In this document: in pieces, positions 27,316 through 37,968 of the stretch
Numbering within the stretch: position 1 is the first letter of the stretch
Layout: each line of letters begins with the position of its first letter
Origin: Beaufortia kweichowensis
Lineage: Eukaryota > Chordata > Actinopteri > Cypriniformes > Gastromyzontidae
Direction of reading: 5' to 3'
Length of the DNA stretch: 64,000 bases
Assembly (NCBI GenBank): GCA_019155185.1
Contig: CM032815.1
Span: 13,752,903-13,816,902, forward strand
Position numbers and translations under genes: made by a program
Notes under the pieces: model-generated
What the model was told of the DNA's origin: nothing
Databases searched by the model: none
Seen by the model: only the letters and a program-made list of their open reading frames with translations

Positions 27316-28870
27316 ACACTTATAGACACATTGGAAAATGAAAGAGACACTGTGATGAATGCATACATAAGGGTTCGAAGTTATGCAACTCCACCCACTG
27401 ATACAAGAAGAAGAATTGATGCTTGTGATGTTGTGACAAAAGATATTGTAAGGATAGCTTATGAGAGAATCTGAGGTGTGGATTGAGACTTTGACAGCGA
27501 GAGAGTAAGGGGACATCTTCGTGAATTGCTTGAACAAGATTATGCTCGCTCCATCTACGGTTCTACGGTGTCACGTATCAGCTCAAAGTCGAGTACGCCT
27601 ATAAGTCAACCTTCACTGAACTCTGTCCTGATGGCTAAACGGATAGAGGCAGCAGCAGAGCTTGCAGCAAAGGAAGCAGAATATGCAACGACAATGGAGG
27701 AAAAGGAGCAAAGGGAAAAAATACAACTTCTAGAATAGAAGTAAAGGAAAGAACTGAATGCTCAAAGGAGTGAGTTTGAAAGATAACAAGCAATAAAGGA
27801 GGTAAGAGCAGCTAAAGCAAGACTAGAAGTGTATGATAAGGAAGAAAGCATTCACTCTGCTAACCAGAACGATGAGCTGCTACAGCCTGTAAGCGTTCCC
27901 ACACACAAACCTGTGTATTCATCCTCAGTTAAGCCAACACTCAATGAAAACGTATCATTGCCAACTCCCAATGCTGATGTGTCTTCCCTTACACAGGCTG
28001 TTCAAGACAGTATAGCGTTAAACAGACTTCCCATGCCAGAGCCTACAGTTTTCAAGGGTGACCCTATTCACTTTATAGAGTGGAAAGCTTCATTCCAATC
28101 ACTCATCGACAAGAGACATATCTCTTCAGCAGATAAGTTATACTATTTGAAGAAGTATGTTGCTGGGTCTGCTCTGATATCTTTAGAAGGCATGTTTTAC
28201 AGAAACGATTAGGAAGCTTACAAGGATGCGTGGAAAAGACTTCAAGATCGCTATGGACAGCCATTCATCATACAAACAGCATTCCGAGAGAAACTCGCTA
28301 GCTGGCCCAAAGTCTTGCCCAAGGACTCTGAAGGACTCAGAAATCTCTCCGATTTCCTGAATTCATGTAAAGACGCTATGCCTCATGTGAAGGGACTGGA
28401 AATACTGAATGACTGTGAGGAGAATAGGAAACTTGTGAGCAAACTTCATGATTGGGCAGCTGCCCGCTGGAACTGCCAAGCTACACAAACACTGAGTGAA
28501 ACGCAAGATTTTCCAACTTTCCAAGAATTTGCCCATTTCATGTCCATTGAAGCTGAGGTAGCCTGCAACCCAGTCACTTCCTTTTATGCCCTTCATGATT
28601 CTGAAGCTAATAAGGAGAAACATAACATCAAGGTTAGTAAGAACAAGGCCAGTGTCTTCCATACAAAGATAGTCACACAGCATGAGAATCCAAGGCCCAC
28701 TGGTAAAATCACTAAACCATGTCTGTTCTGTCAAGGCAGTGAACATCAAATTCATGATTGCTCTAAATTCTGTGCTAGATCTCTTGAGGAGTGAAGACAG
28801 TTCATAAAGGATACGAAGCTGTGCTATGGATGTTTGAAGCTCGGTCACAGTGCCAGAGACTAAAGACAGC
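27316..28870 (+). pseudogene. BEL/Pao gag, broken
   Basis: The N-terminal part is open from about 27,316 (TLIDTLENERD) and, after stops near 27,470 and 27,736, continues through an Ala/Glu-rich likely coiled coil (about 27,630-27,740). The core at 28,020-28,330 carries FKGDPIHFIEWKASF and LYYLKKYVAGSA, typical of the DUF1759 capsid region of Pao elements. A TAG at 28,210 breaks YRND/EAYKDAW. Two zinc-knuckle-like motifs follow: CLFCQGSEHQIHDC (28,720-28,761) and CYGCLKLGHSARD (28,818-28,860), the latter with its last Cys lost to a stop. No start codon was identified with confidence. Confidence 0.85.
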
Positions 28871-29205
28871 CACTTGGAAATGCCTCTTCCATTCAAGAAA
28901 AGACCCTGTCTTCCAAATAATGAGCTTCTTGCTGTCACGAGACTTCAGCATCTAAAGCAGAGATTAATGAAGGACCAGGAGTACAGAGAGCATTATGTTA
29001 AGTTCATGGAAGATGTGATAGAGAATGGTGATGCAGAAGGAGTCGTTGATGAAGGAAGGGAAGGAGAAAAATGGTACATCCCTCATCACGGAGTGTATCA
29101 CTCAAAGAAGCCAGGGAAATTATGTGTGGTTTTCGACTGCTCCGCCAGATACAATTGTAGTGAACAGCACTCCAGAAGGCATTTCAGGTCCCAACTTTAC
29201 AAGCA
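28850..29205 (+). pseudogene. BEL/Pao reverse transcriptase, left arm
   Basis: The open frame has EMPLPFKKRPCLPNNELLAV, then YREHYVKFMEDVIENG, the block KWYIPHHGVYHSKKPGKL and VVFDCSARY, which are standard N-terminal BEL RT blocks. Homology fades after about 29,160 where the frame changes, and the arm ends about 29,205. The continuation (GPDLMNSLTG, CDIERMFHQF) is found only after 31,013. Confidence 0.85.
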
Positions 29206-29854
29206 GGGTCCCTCTTTAATGTTAACTAAGGACCAGTGTCATCAGATAAGGCTACCAGAGAAACTGCCAGACACCCTCTATAGGCCAGCCTTATCATCAA
29301 ACTAAAACCCTCTCCCAAAGATACAGGCCAGCCTGGCCATAAAACTCCTCAGGACCTCCACATGTGGCGTGTAATTAACCGGCCATGTGGCAGCTTTGGC
29401 TAAAACAAAGGAAACAATTTATTTTTTAAGGTAACAATTTATAACAATGGACACAAACTATCACATATTCTTTCTGTACTCTTTGAGAACATACTTTGTA
29501 ATAGTCATTTGTGTTAAATACTGAAGTTTTTGCAAATGCTATTCACATATGAATGAATTCATGCATGATAGTTTAACATCTTTTTGTCATGTTTATACTC
29601 TTAGTATTCAGGACAAAGCCAAAGGTATTTTGAAAGTGGTTTGGGAAGTGAGAATTGCATAGGTAGAACAGTTAAGACACAGTTTTAATGCTGTGCTTTA
29701 CTCTATGCAAATACTTTCACTACTGAGGGAAAGGATGAGTGAGCCCTCTCTGACATCATCAGCCAATCACAGCCCTGCAAGGGACAAGCGGCAAAATGCA
29801 ATCTCCTCCTTATCTGAAAGGGGATAAAAGTACCCTTTCAACACAAATTCTTGG

Positions 29855-30084
29855 TTCTGAGTTTCCAGCCTGTGTGCTAGGAAGCATAACAGATCACCCG
29901 TTCTGAGTTTTCTGGCTGTTGTGCTAGGAAGCATAACAGATCACCCGTTCTGAGTTTCCGGCTGTTGTGCTAGGAAGCATAACAGATCACCCGTTCTGAG
30001 TTTCCGGCTGTCGTGCTAGGAAGCATAACAGATCACCCGTTCTGAGTTTCCGGCTGTCGTGCTAGGAAGCATAACAGATCACCC
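29855..30084 (+). repeat. Five tandem copies of a 46-47 bp repeat
   Basis: TTCTGAGTTTCCGGCTG begins at 29,855, 29,901, 29,948, 29,994 and 30,040. Each copy ends AGCATAACAGATCACCCG. Copies differ by only a few bases (CCAGCC, TCTGGC, TTGTGC/TCGTGC). They begin about 30 bp after a TATA-like motif, so they would sit at the start of any transcript from it. Confidence 0.93.
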
Positions 30085-30825
30085 AGAGCCTCCCCGCAAG
30101 GACTGAAATAGAGAAACCACGTTTAGAGCCTGCTGTCCAGAAAGGCAATCACAAACGTCTGCAACAAGGTTAAGCCCAGGAGAGTAACCTTCACTTCCAG
30201 GTACCTTCATCTGCGTGTTCCAGATCGTCAAGGACCTTCCACACCAGCTTCAGGGCCTCATCTGCATGCTCCAGATCGCCAGGACCCTTTTGGTGCTCCA
30301 GGAGATTAGCATTCCACAGCGCTTTGTGTTCAAGGCTGTTGAACGGATTCAGACTCCTTCTCCACTGCAACAAGGCCCAACCTCACCAGTGGAAGACGTC
30401 GCCACCATCGGACTGCTCGCGTGAACATAAATATCACTGACCAAACCTTTTTCTAGAGACCTTGGCATTAGTGTACTCTTTCAGTTCATTTCAGTTTATA
30501 CCTTAGTTACCTGCATTCTTTTCATTCTTTACACTCAACCTTACTATCCTTTAGCTCTTTAGTATTATTTAATAGTGTGTTAGTTAATCTTGTATGTCTT
30601 TTGTAAATAAATCCTCTTTTATTACAATTGTGTCTTCTTTGTGTTGATAATACAGTAAAAGGCTCTACAAGTTAGCACGAATATCACAAAATCCTTCAGA
30701 TACCCCAGGTGATTTACTCCCTTCACTTTACATAATTTTTCTTATCATATTATTTATGATTTATGTTGGATTATTCCAATGAATGTTGAGGTGGAATTGG
30801 AGTTAAAAGGAGGGAGAGGTCATCT

Positions 30826-30826
<1 letters not shown>

Positions 30827-30860
<34 letters not shown>
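30827..30860. repeat. AC microsatellite
   Basis: Seventeen AC dinucleotides lie uninterrupted between CATCTG and TTGAAGTGACG. It is probably length-variable. Confidence 0.97.
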
Positions 30861-30863
<3 letters not shown>

Positions 30864-31012
30864 AAGTGACGTGGGATAAAGTCTCACTAACACCTCTAGT
30901 GTCCTGTGTGAGGCGTACTATTAATTGGTGCCCCATGTAAAAATCACTAATAATTGGTGCCCCGTGTGAGACTCACTACACAAGGGAACCAGCTTGAACA
31001 ATCATCTTCTTA

Positions 31013-31523
31013 CAGGCCCTGACCTGATGAACAGCCTGACTGGCGTTCTTTTGAGGTTTAGACAGTATCCTGTAGCCCTTATGTGTGATATTGAGAGGAT
31101 GTTCCACCAGTTCCATGTTGACAAAGCAGATCGTGATTACTTATGATTTCTATGGTGGAGAAATGGAGATTTCAGCTCACAGCCTCAAGTGTTCCGCATG
31201 AGAGTACATCTGTTTGGCGCCTCGTCGTCCCCTGGCTGTGCTAACTATGGACTGAAGCATCTTGCAAGAGAAGGTGAAAGTCTGTATCCCCTAGGTTCAC
31301 AATTCATAATGCAATTCAAGATTTCTACATGGATGATGGAGTCTCTAGTGTTGAAAGTGCAGAAAAGGCCATCAAGCTGGCTCGAGAAGCCCGCCAGCTT
31401 TGTGCACTAGGAGGTTTAATGCTGCATAAATTTGTATCCAATGACAAGGCAGTTTTGGAGACAATACCGCCCTCTGAGTGTGCTATAGACATTACCGCTG
31501 TCGATCTCTCCCTTACTGACCAG
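31013..31523 (+). pseudogene. BEL/Pao reverse transcriptase, right arm
   Basis: Sequence resumes with GPDLMNSLTGVL, RQYPVALMCDIERMFHQF and VDKADRDYL. After a TGA at 31,144 come FLWWRNGDFSSQPQVFRM and FGASSSPGCANYGLKHLA. A frameshift near 31,320 leads to FYMDDGVSSVESAEKAI. YMDD occupies the catalytic position where BEL elements usually have YVDD. The arm ends at DLSLTDQ, where an L2 tail is inserted. The element's reading resumes on the other side of that tail. Confidence 0.87.
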
Positions 31524-31580
31524 ACACATATAACTGCTTACATCTACATAGAAACGGCTGCTACGCTAATGCTACTCTAT

Positions 31581-31622
<42 letters not shown>

Positions 31623-32083
31623 CCCCCCTCTCCCTTTCTCCGAGGTATCCCAAGGAATGAGTTCCAGTTGGCACAACACTGCCCCACCTGATGTCCATCC
31701 TGGTGCTACTAAATGTCGACCACCCAGGACAACCTCCTACACCTGTTAAATTACAATCAAATCTACTACATTACACCTCACATATAACATTTTACTCACT
31801 CTCTAAAGTAATTTCTGTATCCTATAATGTATGTCTCTGTATCCTGTAAACTGCATAGCGAGTTATAGATGCGATCAATGACAAATTGTGTCCTTTATTA
31901 CGGATTGCACATGCTACGGATTGCAACTATAACACGTCATGTCAGGGTTTTTTTTCTCTCTTAAAGAGTTTTTTTGAATCCCTGACCACTGACTGCTATC
32001 TGTTATTACATGTAAAGCTGCTTTGATACAATGTCCTTTGTGAAAAGCGCTATACAAATAAAATTGAATTGAATTGAATTGAA
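31524..32083 (+). mobile_element. 5'-truncated L2-type LINE 3' end
   Basis: ACACATATAACTGCTTAC to the terminal ATTGA repeats matches 53,797-54,370, the 3' end of the full L2 element in this window. It contains a CT run (31,590-31,620), CCTTTCTCCGAGGTATCCC, and the diagnostic GAAAAGCGCTATACAAAT near the end. It sits precisely between SLTDQ and ERALGIYW of BEL pol. No coding region is retained beyond the last C-terminal codons. A clear target-site duplication is not visible. Confidence 0.92.
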
Positions 32084-33534
32084 CTTTGGAAAGAGCTTTG
32101 GGCATTTACTGGCATCTGGAACATGACCATTTCAAATTTCGCGTCATTGTTAAAGACCAGCCAGCGGAAGAGGGCAAACAGCTTCCGCGCAGCAACAGGC
32201 TATACAATCTCAATGCCTTCGTTGATTACGACGGATTGCTCAAGGTGGGAGGAAGGCTTTGTGATGCTTCTGCCCCTAACTGTTAAACATCCAGTGATAA
32301 TTCCAAAGAAACACCATCTTACAAAACTTCTGATTGCTGATTGTCATGAGAAAACCACACATCAAGGAAAGGGCTTGACTATAAATGAGATCAGATCAAG
32401 AAGATTTTGGATAACTGGAGTAAACAGGACTGTAGCATCCTTTGTACGACAGTGTGTGAGATGTCGTAAGCTTCGCAGACCCACAGAAGAGCAAAAAATG
32501 GCTAACCTGCCCTCAGAGCGTATAGATCCATCCCCTCCATTCACGTACTGTGGAATGGAGGTTTTTGGTCCGTTCAACACCAGGCAAGGTCACAATCAAG
32601 GTAAATCATACAAGAGGTATGGACTTCTCTTTACTTTATACTTTTTACTTTTCTCTTTTTGTTGCAGAGCCATCCATATTGAAATGCTGGATGACATGTC
32701 CACGGACGCCTTTATCAATGGCCTGCGTTGTTTCATCGCTATTAGAGGAGCAGTTAATCAAATAAGGTGTGACCAAGACAGTAATTTCATTGGAGCCAAG
32801 AACGAGCTAACCAAGGCCATGGAAGAAATTGACACCAACCGTCTGGTAACGTTCCTAGCAGAAAAACAAAGTGACTTTGTCTTCAACGCACCCCATGCAA
32901 GTCACACTGGCGGAGTTTGGAAGAGACAGATTAGAACTGTGAGAAGTGTTCTTTGTTCCACTCTGTCCCTGTCATCCGGAAGACTCGATGATTCTTCTCT
33001 GCGAACCTTCTTCTATGAGGCCATGGCCATTGTAAATAGCCGTCCACTTACTGTAGATAATTTAAATGATCCCTGCAGTCCCGAGCCTCTAACCCCTAAT
33101 CACCTCCTCACCCTGAAAACTACCCAAGCCCTACCACCGCCTGGCAAGTTTGTCAGAGAAGACATACTGTATATGCTCGCAAGAGATGGCGCCATGTACA
33201 ATACTTAGCAGAACAGTTTTAGGGACGTTGGCGCAAGGAGTATGTATCTAACATTGCAACAAGACAATGCTGGCTTACACCAAGAAGGAACATGCAAGCT
33301 GGAGATATAGTCTTGGAGAAGGCAGACAATCTGCCCAGGAATGAGTGGCGCTTGGCAGAAGTTAGTGAGACTGTCGTCGATAAAGATGATTTGGTGCGAA
33401 GAGTGAAGATACGTTTTGGAGACAGAAATCTGGGGAAGGATGGTAATTGTCTGAACAAACCATCAGTAGTTAATCCTGGTCCTGGTCCTGCTGCTGGAGG
33501 CAGCCTGAACTTCCTGACATATCCTTTGATTTAA
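32084..33534 (+). pseudogene. BEL/Pao integrase region with DUF5641-like tail
   Basis: The segment starts with the RT/RNase H linker ERALGIYWHLE and VKDQPAEEG, then jumps directly to LYNLNAFVDYDGLLKVGGRL, so most of RNase H is deleted near 32,170. A frameshift near 32,275 leads to the zinc-binding module (H-HPVIIPKKHHLTKLLI, CHEKTTHQGKG, FVRQCVRCRKLRRP). The core follows (CGMEVFGPFN, RAIHIEMLDDMSTDAFI, CDQDSNFIGAKNEL, HTGGVWKRQIRTVRSVL) and a stop at 33,206. The C-terminal DUF5641-like block (WLTPRRNMQAGDIVLEKAD, NEWRLAEVSETVVD) runs to 33,534. An in-frame insertion of about 15 codons lies at 32,627-32,670 (FTLYFLLFSFCCRA). Confidence 0.85.
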
Positions 33535-33656
33535 GCAGTTCATATAGAATATGTTTCAGTGTCACTTTTACATCTGGCCTTAAACATTGGCGATTTATTT
33601 TAGAAATCATTCATGCCTAAAGTTTGAAATTTATAGCCACTCATGATTGGTGGGAG

Positions 33657-34448
33657 TGTAAATAACCATTAGTTATTTGAATTAGTTTACAGGGTTTATA
33701 TATTACTCCTACAGTATTTAATTCTGTCCTTTCTTAATATTAGTTATGTTCTTATTATATTTTAGAATGTTATTTTGCACTCTTTAAGTTATTTAACCGA
33801 TAGGGACTTTTATTATGAAAGGCAGCTTGACGGAAGGGCTCGGAGCTCGCGCACGGAAAGAAGATCATGAATACAGAGAGAGTGCGCAGAAGACGGAGAC
33901 GGATCACGGCTTTACTTTAAAGGATCAAGCACATTAAGTGAATTTAGTTACTTTAATTGTTTTATTTAGTAGTATTTTTTGTTTTGTTTTTGACTTTGTT
34001 GTTTAACACCTGGTTGGATAGGAGAACAAGGTCGTACATTTATGCACTTTATATACATGTATATGTATAGCGTATTGTGTCTCCTGTTTTATGTGTTTGC
34101 TTTATTACAAGTAATTTTATGTTGTTTAGGATGAATGTTGCTGTAAGTTCGAGTTTCTGTTTTATTTTTTATGAATGTTAATTCATTACAATTTCCAATG
34201 TTGTTTATTCATCTGTTTTAGCTCTTACGGTGTTGTGAAGTCTATAAGGACAATAAACACAGAAAAGAAGACAGTACAACATCAGTGCACGAGTCAAATC
34301 TTTTATTCTTCAACCGAGGAGTAACGTAATCCGTTCTACCACATCTCTCGCCTCCTTTAAGAAACAACTAAAAACACACCTCTTCCATGAACACCTGACA
34401 TCATAATTAAAAAAAACAAATCTTTTATTCTTCAACCGGGCTGTTATA
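33657..34448 (+). repeat. BEL/Pao 3' LTR, interrupted near its end
   Basis: It starts TGTAAATAACCATTAG, preceded by a purine-rich GATTGGTGGGAG tract that could prime plus-strand synthesis. It matches the 5' LTR throughout but with scattered substitutions and small indels. Near its end it carries a 100-bp insertion (34,317-34,416). After that the repeated target CAACCG and the final GGGCTGTTATA appear, where the 5' LTR has GGGCTGTTACA. Confidence 0.85.
34317..34416 (+). mobile_element. 100-bp LINE tail with 22-bp target-site duplication
   Basis: The insert begins AGGAGTAACGTAATCCG and ends with a poly(A)-like TTAAAAAAAA. It is flanked by identical 22-bp copies (34,295-34,316 and 34,417-34,438) that start CAAATCTTTTATTC and end CAACCG. 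Its content (TTTAAGAAACAACTAAAAAC, CTCTTCCATGAACACC) encodes FKKQLKTHLFHEH, the C-terminal end of many fish LINE ORF2 proteins. This is target-primed insertion of a severely 5'-truncated LINE. Confidence 0.9.
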
Positions 34449-35845
34449 TTGAACAACCAACAACTGACAGAAGGAACACTAGGGCAATACATACATGGAA
34501 TGCATGGAACAGTTGGAACATAACACATCGAACAACTGACAAAAGGAACACTAGGGCAATACAGACATTGAACGCATGGAACACTTGGAACGCATGGAAC
34601 GCATGGAACATAACAACACATTGAACAACCGACAACTGACAGAAGGAACACTAGGGCAATACATACATGGAACGCATGGAACACTTGGAACGCATGGAAC
34701 ACTTGGAACGCATGGAACGCATGGAACACATGGAACATAACAACACATTGAACAACCAACAGAAGGAACACTAGGGCAATACATACATTGAACGCATGGA
34801 ACACTTGGAACGCATGGAACGCATGGAACATAGCAACACATTGAACAACCGACAACTGACAGAAGGAACACTAGGGCAATACATACATGGAACGCATGGA
34901 ACACTTGGAACGCATGGAACGCATGGAACACTTGGAATGCATGCAACACTTGGAACGCATGGAACATAACAACAAATTGAACAACCAACAACTGACAGAA
35001 GGAACACTAGGGCAATACAGACATTGAACGCATGGAACGCATGGAACGCATGGAACACTTGGAACGCATGGAACGCATGGAACACATGGAATGCATGGAA
35101 CACATGGAACATAACAACACATTGAACAACCAACAGAAGGAACACTAGGGCAATACATACATGGAACACATGGAACATTTGGAACATTACAACACATTGA
35201 ACAACCAACAACTGACAGAAGGAACACTAGGGCATTACAAACATGGAACGCATGGAACACTTGGAATACATGGAACACATGGAACATAACAACACACTGA
35301 ACAACCAACAACTGACAGAAGGAACACTAGGGCAATACATTCATGGAACGCATGGAACAGTTTTAACATAACAACACATTGAACAACTGACAGAAGGAAC
35401 ACTAGGGCAATACATACATGGAACGCATGGAACACTTGGAACATAACAACACATTGAACAACCAAAAACTGACAGAAGGAACACTAGGGCAATACATACA
35501 TGGAATGCATGGAATACTTGGAACGCATGGAACGCATGGAAAACATTGAACGCATGGAACACTTGGAACGCATGGAACACATGGAACGCATGGAACATAA
35601 CATCATATTGAACAACCAACAGAAGGAACACTAGGGCAATACATACCAACAGAACAACCAACAGAAGGAACACTAGGGCAATACATACATGGAACACATG
35701 GAACAGTTGGAACATACTGAACAACCAACAACTGACAGAAGGAACACTAGGGCAATAAATACATGGAACACATGAAGCACAAGGAACGCATGGAACAGAA
35801 CAACACATTGAACAACCAACAACTGACAGAAGGAACACTAGGGCA
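34449..35845. repeat. Second, diverged array of the same satellite
   Basis: Units share the constant segment GAACAACCAACAACTGACAG and AAGGAACACTAGGGCAATA with the large array. The 9-mer blocks, however, mix AACGCATGG, AACACTTGG and AACACATGG, and many units add CATAACAACACATTGAAC between block and constant segment. Units vary from about 75 to about 165 bp. CpG is frequent here and absent from the main-array consensus. About 13 units are present, in the same orientation as the large array. Open frames on the minus strand are repeat artefacts. Confidence 0.95.
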
Positions 35846-35989
35846 ATAAATACACAAAAGACACAGGTGTGGATGATGAAACAATGATTAACAGCAAAGG
35901 ATTATGGGACATGGAGTTCCAATGCTAATGAGTCCGGATAAGGAAGAAGGACAAGACAAAACAAGGATGACTCAGACAGGATCATGACA
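35846..35989 (-). mobile_element. Start of a reversed LTR, continuous with the satellite
   Basis: On the minus strand it reads TGTCATGATCCTGTCTGAG, then TTGGAACTCCATGTCCCATA and CATCCACACCTGTGTC. This is the layout of the fish Gypsy-type LTR 5' halves elsewhere in this window (TGTCAC.., ..TCCCATAATGCC.., ..CACCTG..). It then enters TGTATTTATTGCCCTAG, which is the satellite's constant segment. In the related LTRs that position holds the TATA-like start of transcription. No second LTR end was found. Confidence 0.7.
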
Positions 35990-36741
35990 GTTAGTACATG
36001 GATCCTAAATGGATCCTAATTAGAGATACTGTACTGGCATCCACTGAAAGGTTGTGCTGTCTTCTCTAGGCTTTGAAGCGGGTTACTAACCATGGCAATT
36101 TGATGTGGTTGTTTTATTGAGGTGTAATGGGTATAAAATCGACAAATTAGTCACACCTTTCACTAACAACATTAGAACTTTTTACTCACTTATATAGGGT
36201 AAATGAGGGGTGCAAAGGAGGGTTCAAGATATATTGCATTCATGGAGAGGGTGTTTTCTCTGATGACGGCTGCATGGACAGAGACAAGTAACAAAGTGAA
36301 CTCCTTATAAAAGCGAACTAGCTACACCTGCCAAGATTTCTGCAGACATGTTATGCATGAGATGGCTCTACTCAAAACAGCGAGATCAGACAATATATAT
36401 AAAGATGCTCTAAATAAAACCCAATTAATTATTTGTCTTTCTATTGGAAATTATGTGGTTATTTGGAAATGTGCTTTTTAAGGATTAGATTATGTCATCA
36501 TATTTGGTATAGGTACAGTATGTGCTGTTAAAATTAGGTGCTACTGATCTTACTTTCCCTGAAATATTGAGTCTTGAATTAAGAGTTTAGTAATTAGTGA
36601 TTTAGGGGAAGAAAGTAGCATATCTAATGCTATCAAGTGATTTTGAGATATTGGACATCTTTTTTCTTAATTCCAAGTCAATTCTATGTGTCTCAGACAC
36701 TTTAACATCTCTGAGAAGGGAAAATAGAAAATAGCACATAC
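35990..36741. other. Unannotated spacer
   Basis: Low-complexity-free AT-rich DNA without recognisable coding potential, repeats or RNA genes. It ends in CATAC (36,737-36,741), the left target-site copy of the chromovirus. It is probably ordinary host DNA or old decayed repeats. Confidence 0.5.
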
Positions 36742-37121
36742 TGTCACGGACACGCCAGGTTCTCAGCTCACCCAATCACAACGTTCACCCTCTCCCAAAT
36801 TCTAATCACATTCACCAGCACAAAAGACGCTCACTCACCACCAGTCATCGTCCAGTCTCAACACTGATACACGGACTTACTTACCTGCATTCTCAGCTCC
36901 TGTGATCCCGATTCTCCCTCGTTGATTCCCAAGTATTGTTCCTGTGATTCATCCTCCAGCGATTCCTCGTCTCCTGAGTTTCTGTGTTCTCCTGAGTTTA
37001 TCAAGGACAGTATTACTTTCAGTTGTTTCCTTACTAAAGAAGTTTTGTGTTAAGTAATCCTTTGTGTTAATAAAGTACAGTTCCAGGCAGCCGCTGACTC
37101 CGTCCCTTCTGTTCCATAACA
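36742..37121 (+). repeat. Chromovirus 5' LTR
   Basis: TGTCACGGACACGCCAGG to CTTCTGTTCCATAACA, with a poly(A)-like AATAAAG at about 37,069. Compared with the split 3' LTR it lacks about 19 bp (CTGATTCCCATCAACTCAC) near 36,813 and otherwise differs at only a few bases. The following AAAGATTGGACC may hold the primer-binding site, but I could not assign a tRNA. Confidence 0.93.
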
Positions 37122-37142
37122 AAAGATTGGACCAAAAACGAC

Positions 37143-37968
37143 ATGAGCCAGCCAGACCTCTTCAGAGAGCTCTTCGAGACGGCCCTTTGGGCATATTACG
37201 AGCGCAATTCCACCACAACCACCACTTCCATCACCGCCAGCACTACTACCTCTTCGGTGGTTGTCGCGAGTCCCATGACCCAACCAGCGCCCTTCTCAGG
37301 TTCGGCGGAGGAATGCAGCGGGTTTCTTCTGCAATGCTCGCTCGCTATCGAGATGCAGCCTCAGCTGTACACCACCGAACGTCTCAAAGTCAGCTACATT
37401 CTTTAACATCTCACTGGTAAGGCGCTCCAATGGGCGGAACCTCTTTGGACTCAAGATTATCCAATTACGTATTCATTGTCAAGTTTTATGACTCATTTCA
37501 GAGAAGTTTTTGGTAAACCAGTGTGGGATGCATCTGTCGGCGAGCAACTGTAACAGCTGAAGCAAGGAGATCTGTCCATCAATGAATACGCCATCCAGTT
37601 TCGTACCCTGGCTTCGAAAAGCGGCTGGCATGAGCAGGCTCTGATGACCGCCTATCGCCAAGGTCTGAATCCCCAGGTGAGGCTGCAGCTTGCTACGTAT
37701 GATGATACCATGGAGCTTGACAGATTTATCCAGTTATCCATCAGAACCGCAACTCGAATCCAGTCTTGTGTGGATACTCAGTCTCAGTTTACCCCGCTTG
37801 CTACAACCCTCCACCGATCTGAAACAGTCAGCACCCCAGAACCAGGCACCGAACCCATGCAAATTGTCTTCTCTCGGCTGTCCTTCACAGAACGTCACCG
37901 CCGTCTAGCGAATCGTCTATGTCTCTACTGTGGAGGTCCGGGGCACGTCATCTCGGCGTGTGCCGAAG
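37143..37968 (+). pseudogene. Chromovirus gag, two stops
   Basis: The ATG at 37,143 starts MSQPDLFRELFETAL. One frame then holds a Thr/Ser-rich linker, PAPFSGSAEECSGFLLQC, HLTGKALQWAEPLW, FREVFGKPVW and YRQGLNPQVRLQLA, which are recognisable fish chromovirus Gag blocks. It ends in one CCHC knuckle, CLYCGGPGHVISAC (37,921-37,962). TAA codons interrupt at 37,404 and about 37,548 while the frame is otherwise kept. Right after the knuckle the sequence switches to an RT-proximal segment in another frame. Confidence 0.88.

Larger units (their letters stand above)
29206..31012 (+). mobile_element. LTR-retroelement-like insert within BEL RT
   Basis: This 1.8-kb block separates the two RT arms. It carries LTR-like signals. 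A TG start is possible at 29,220 (TGTTAACTAAGGACC), followed by a CCAAT-type AGCCAATCACAG near 29,760 and a TATA-like GGGATAAAAGTACCC at 29,820. Then come tandem 46-bp repeats, an AATAAA at 30,606 and an AC run. Near the right end there are two copies of ATTGGTGCCCC (about 30,933 and 30,953) that look like primer-binding sites. No protein-coding homology was seen. The exact ends and family are unknown, and the short frame at 30,215-30,424 is not convincing. Confidence 0.5.
26516..34448 (+). mobile_element. BEL/Pao retrotransposon, defective, with nested insertions
   Basis: Two long terminal repeats of about 690 bp enclose recognisable BEL/Pao parts in the expected order: Gag with DUF1759-like core and zinc knuckles, reverse transcriptase, integrase zinc-binding and core domains, and a DUF5641-like C-terminus. 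It is dead. There are several stops and frameshifts, most of the RNase H region is missing, and three foreign pieces are inserted (29,206-31,012; 31,524-32,083; 34,317-34,416). I could not fix a clean target-site duplication. The left flank is TATAT before TGTAAATAACC, and the right flank is the second satellite array. Confidence 0.88.

Noticed and set aside
28363..28938. 191-codon minus-strand open frame
   Set aside because: It is antisense to clear BEL gag and RT homology and has no recognisable motif.
32617..32668. Possible small intron in BEL integrase (AGGTATGG to TTGTTGCAG)
   Set aside because: Removing it would delete the conserved YGLLFT codons before RAIHIE. An in-frame insertion of pyrimidine-rich sequence explains it better.
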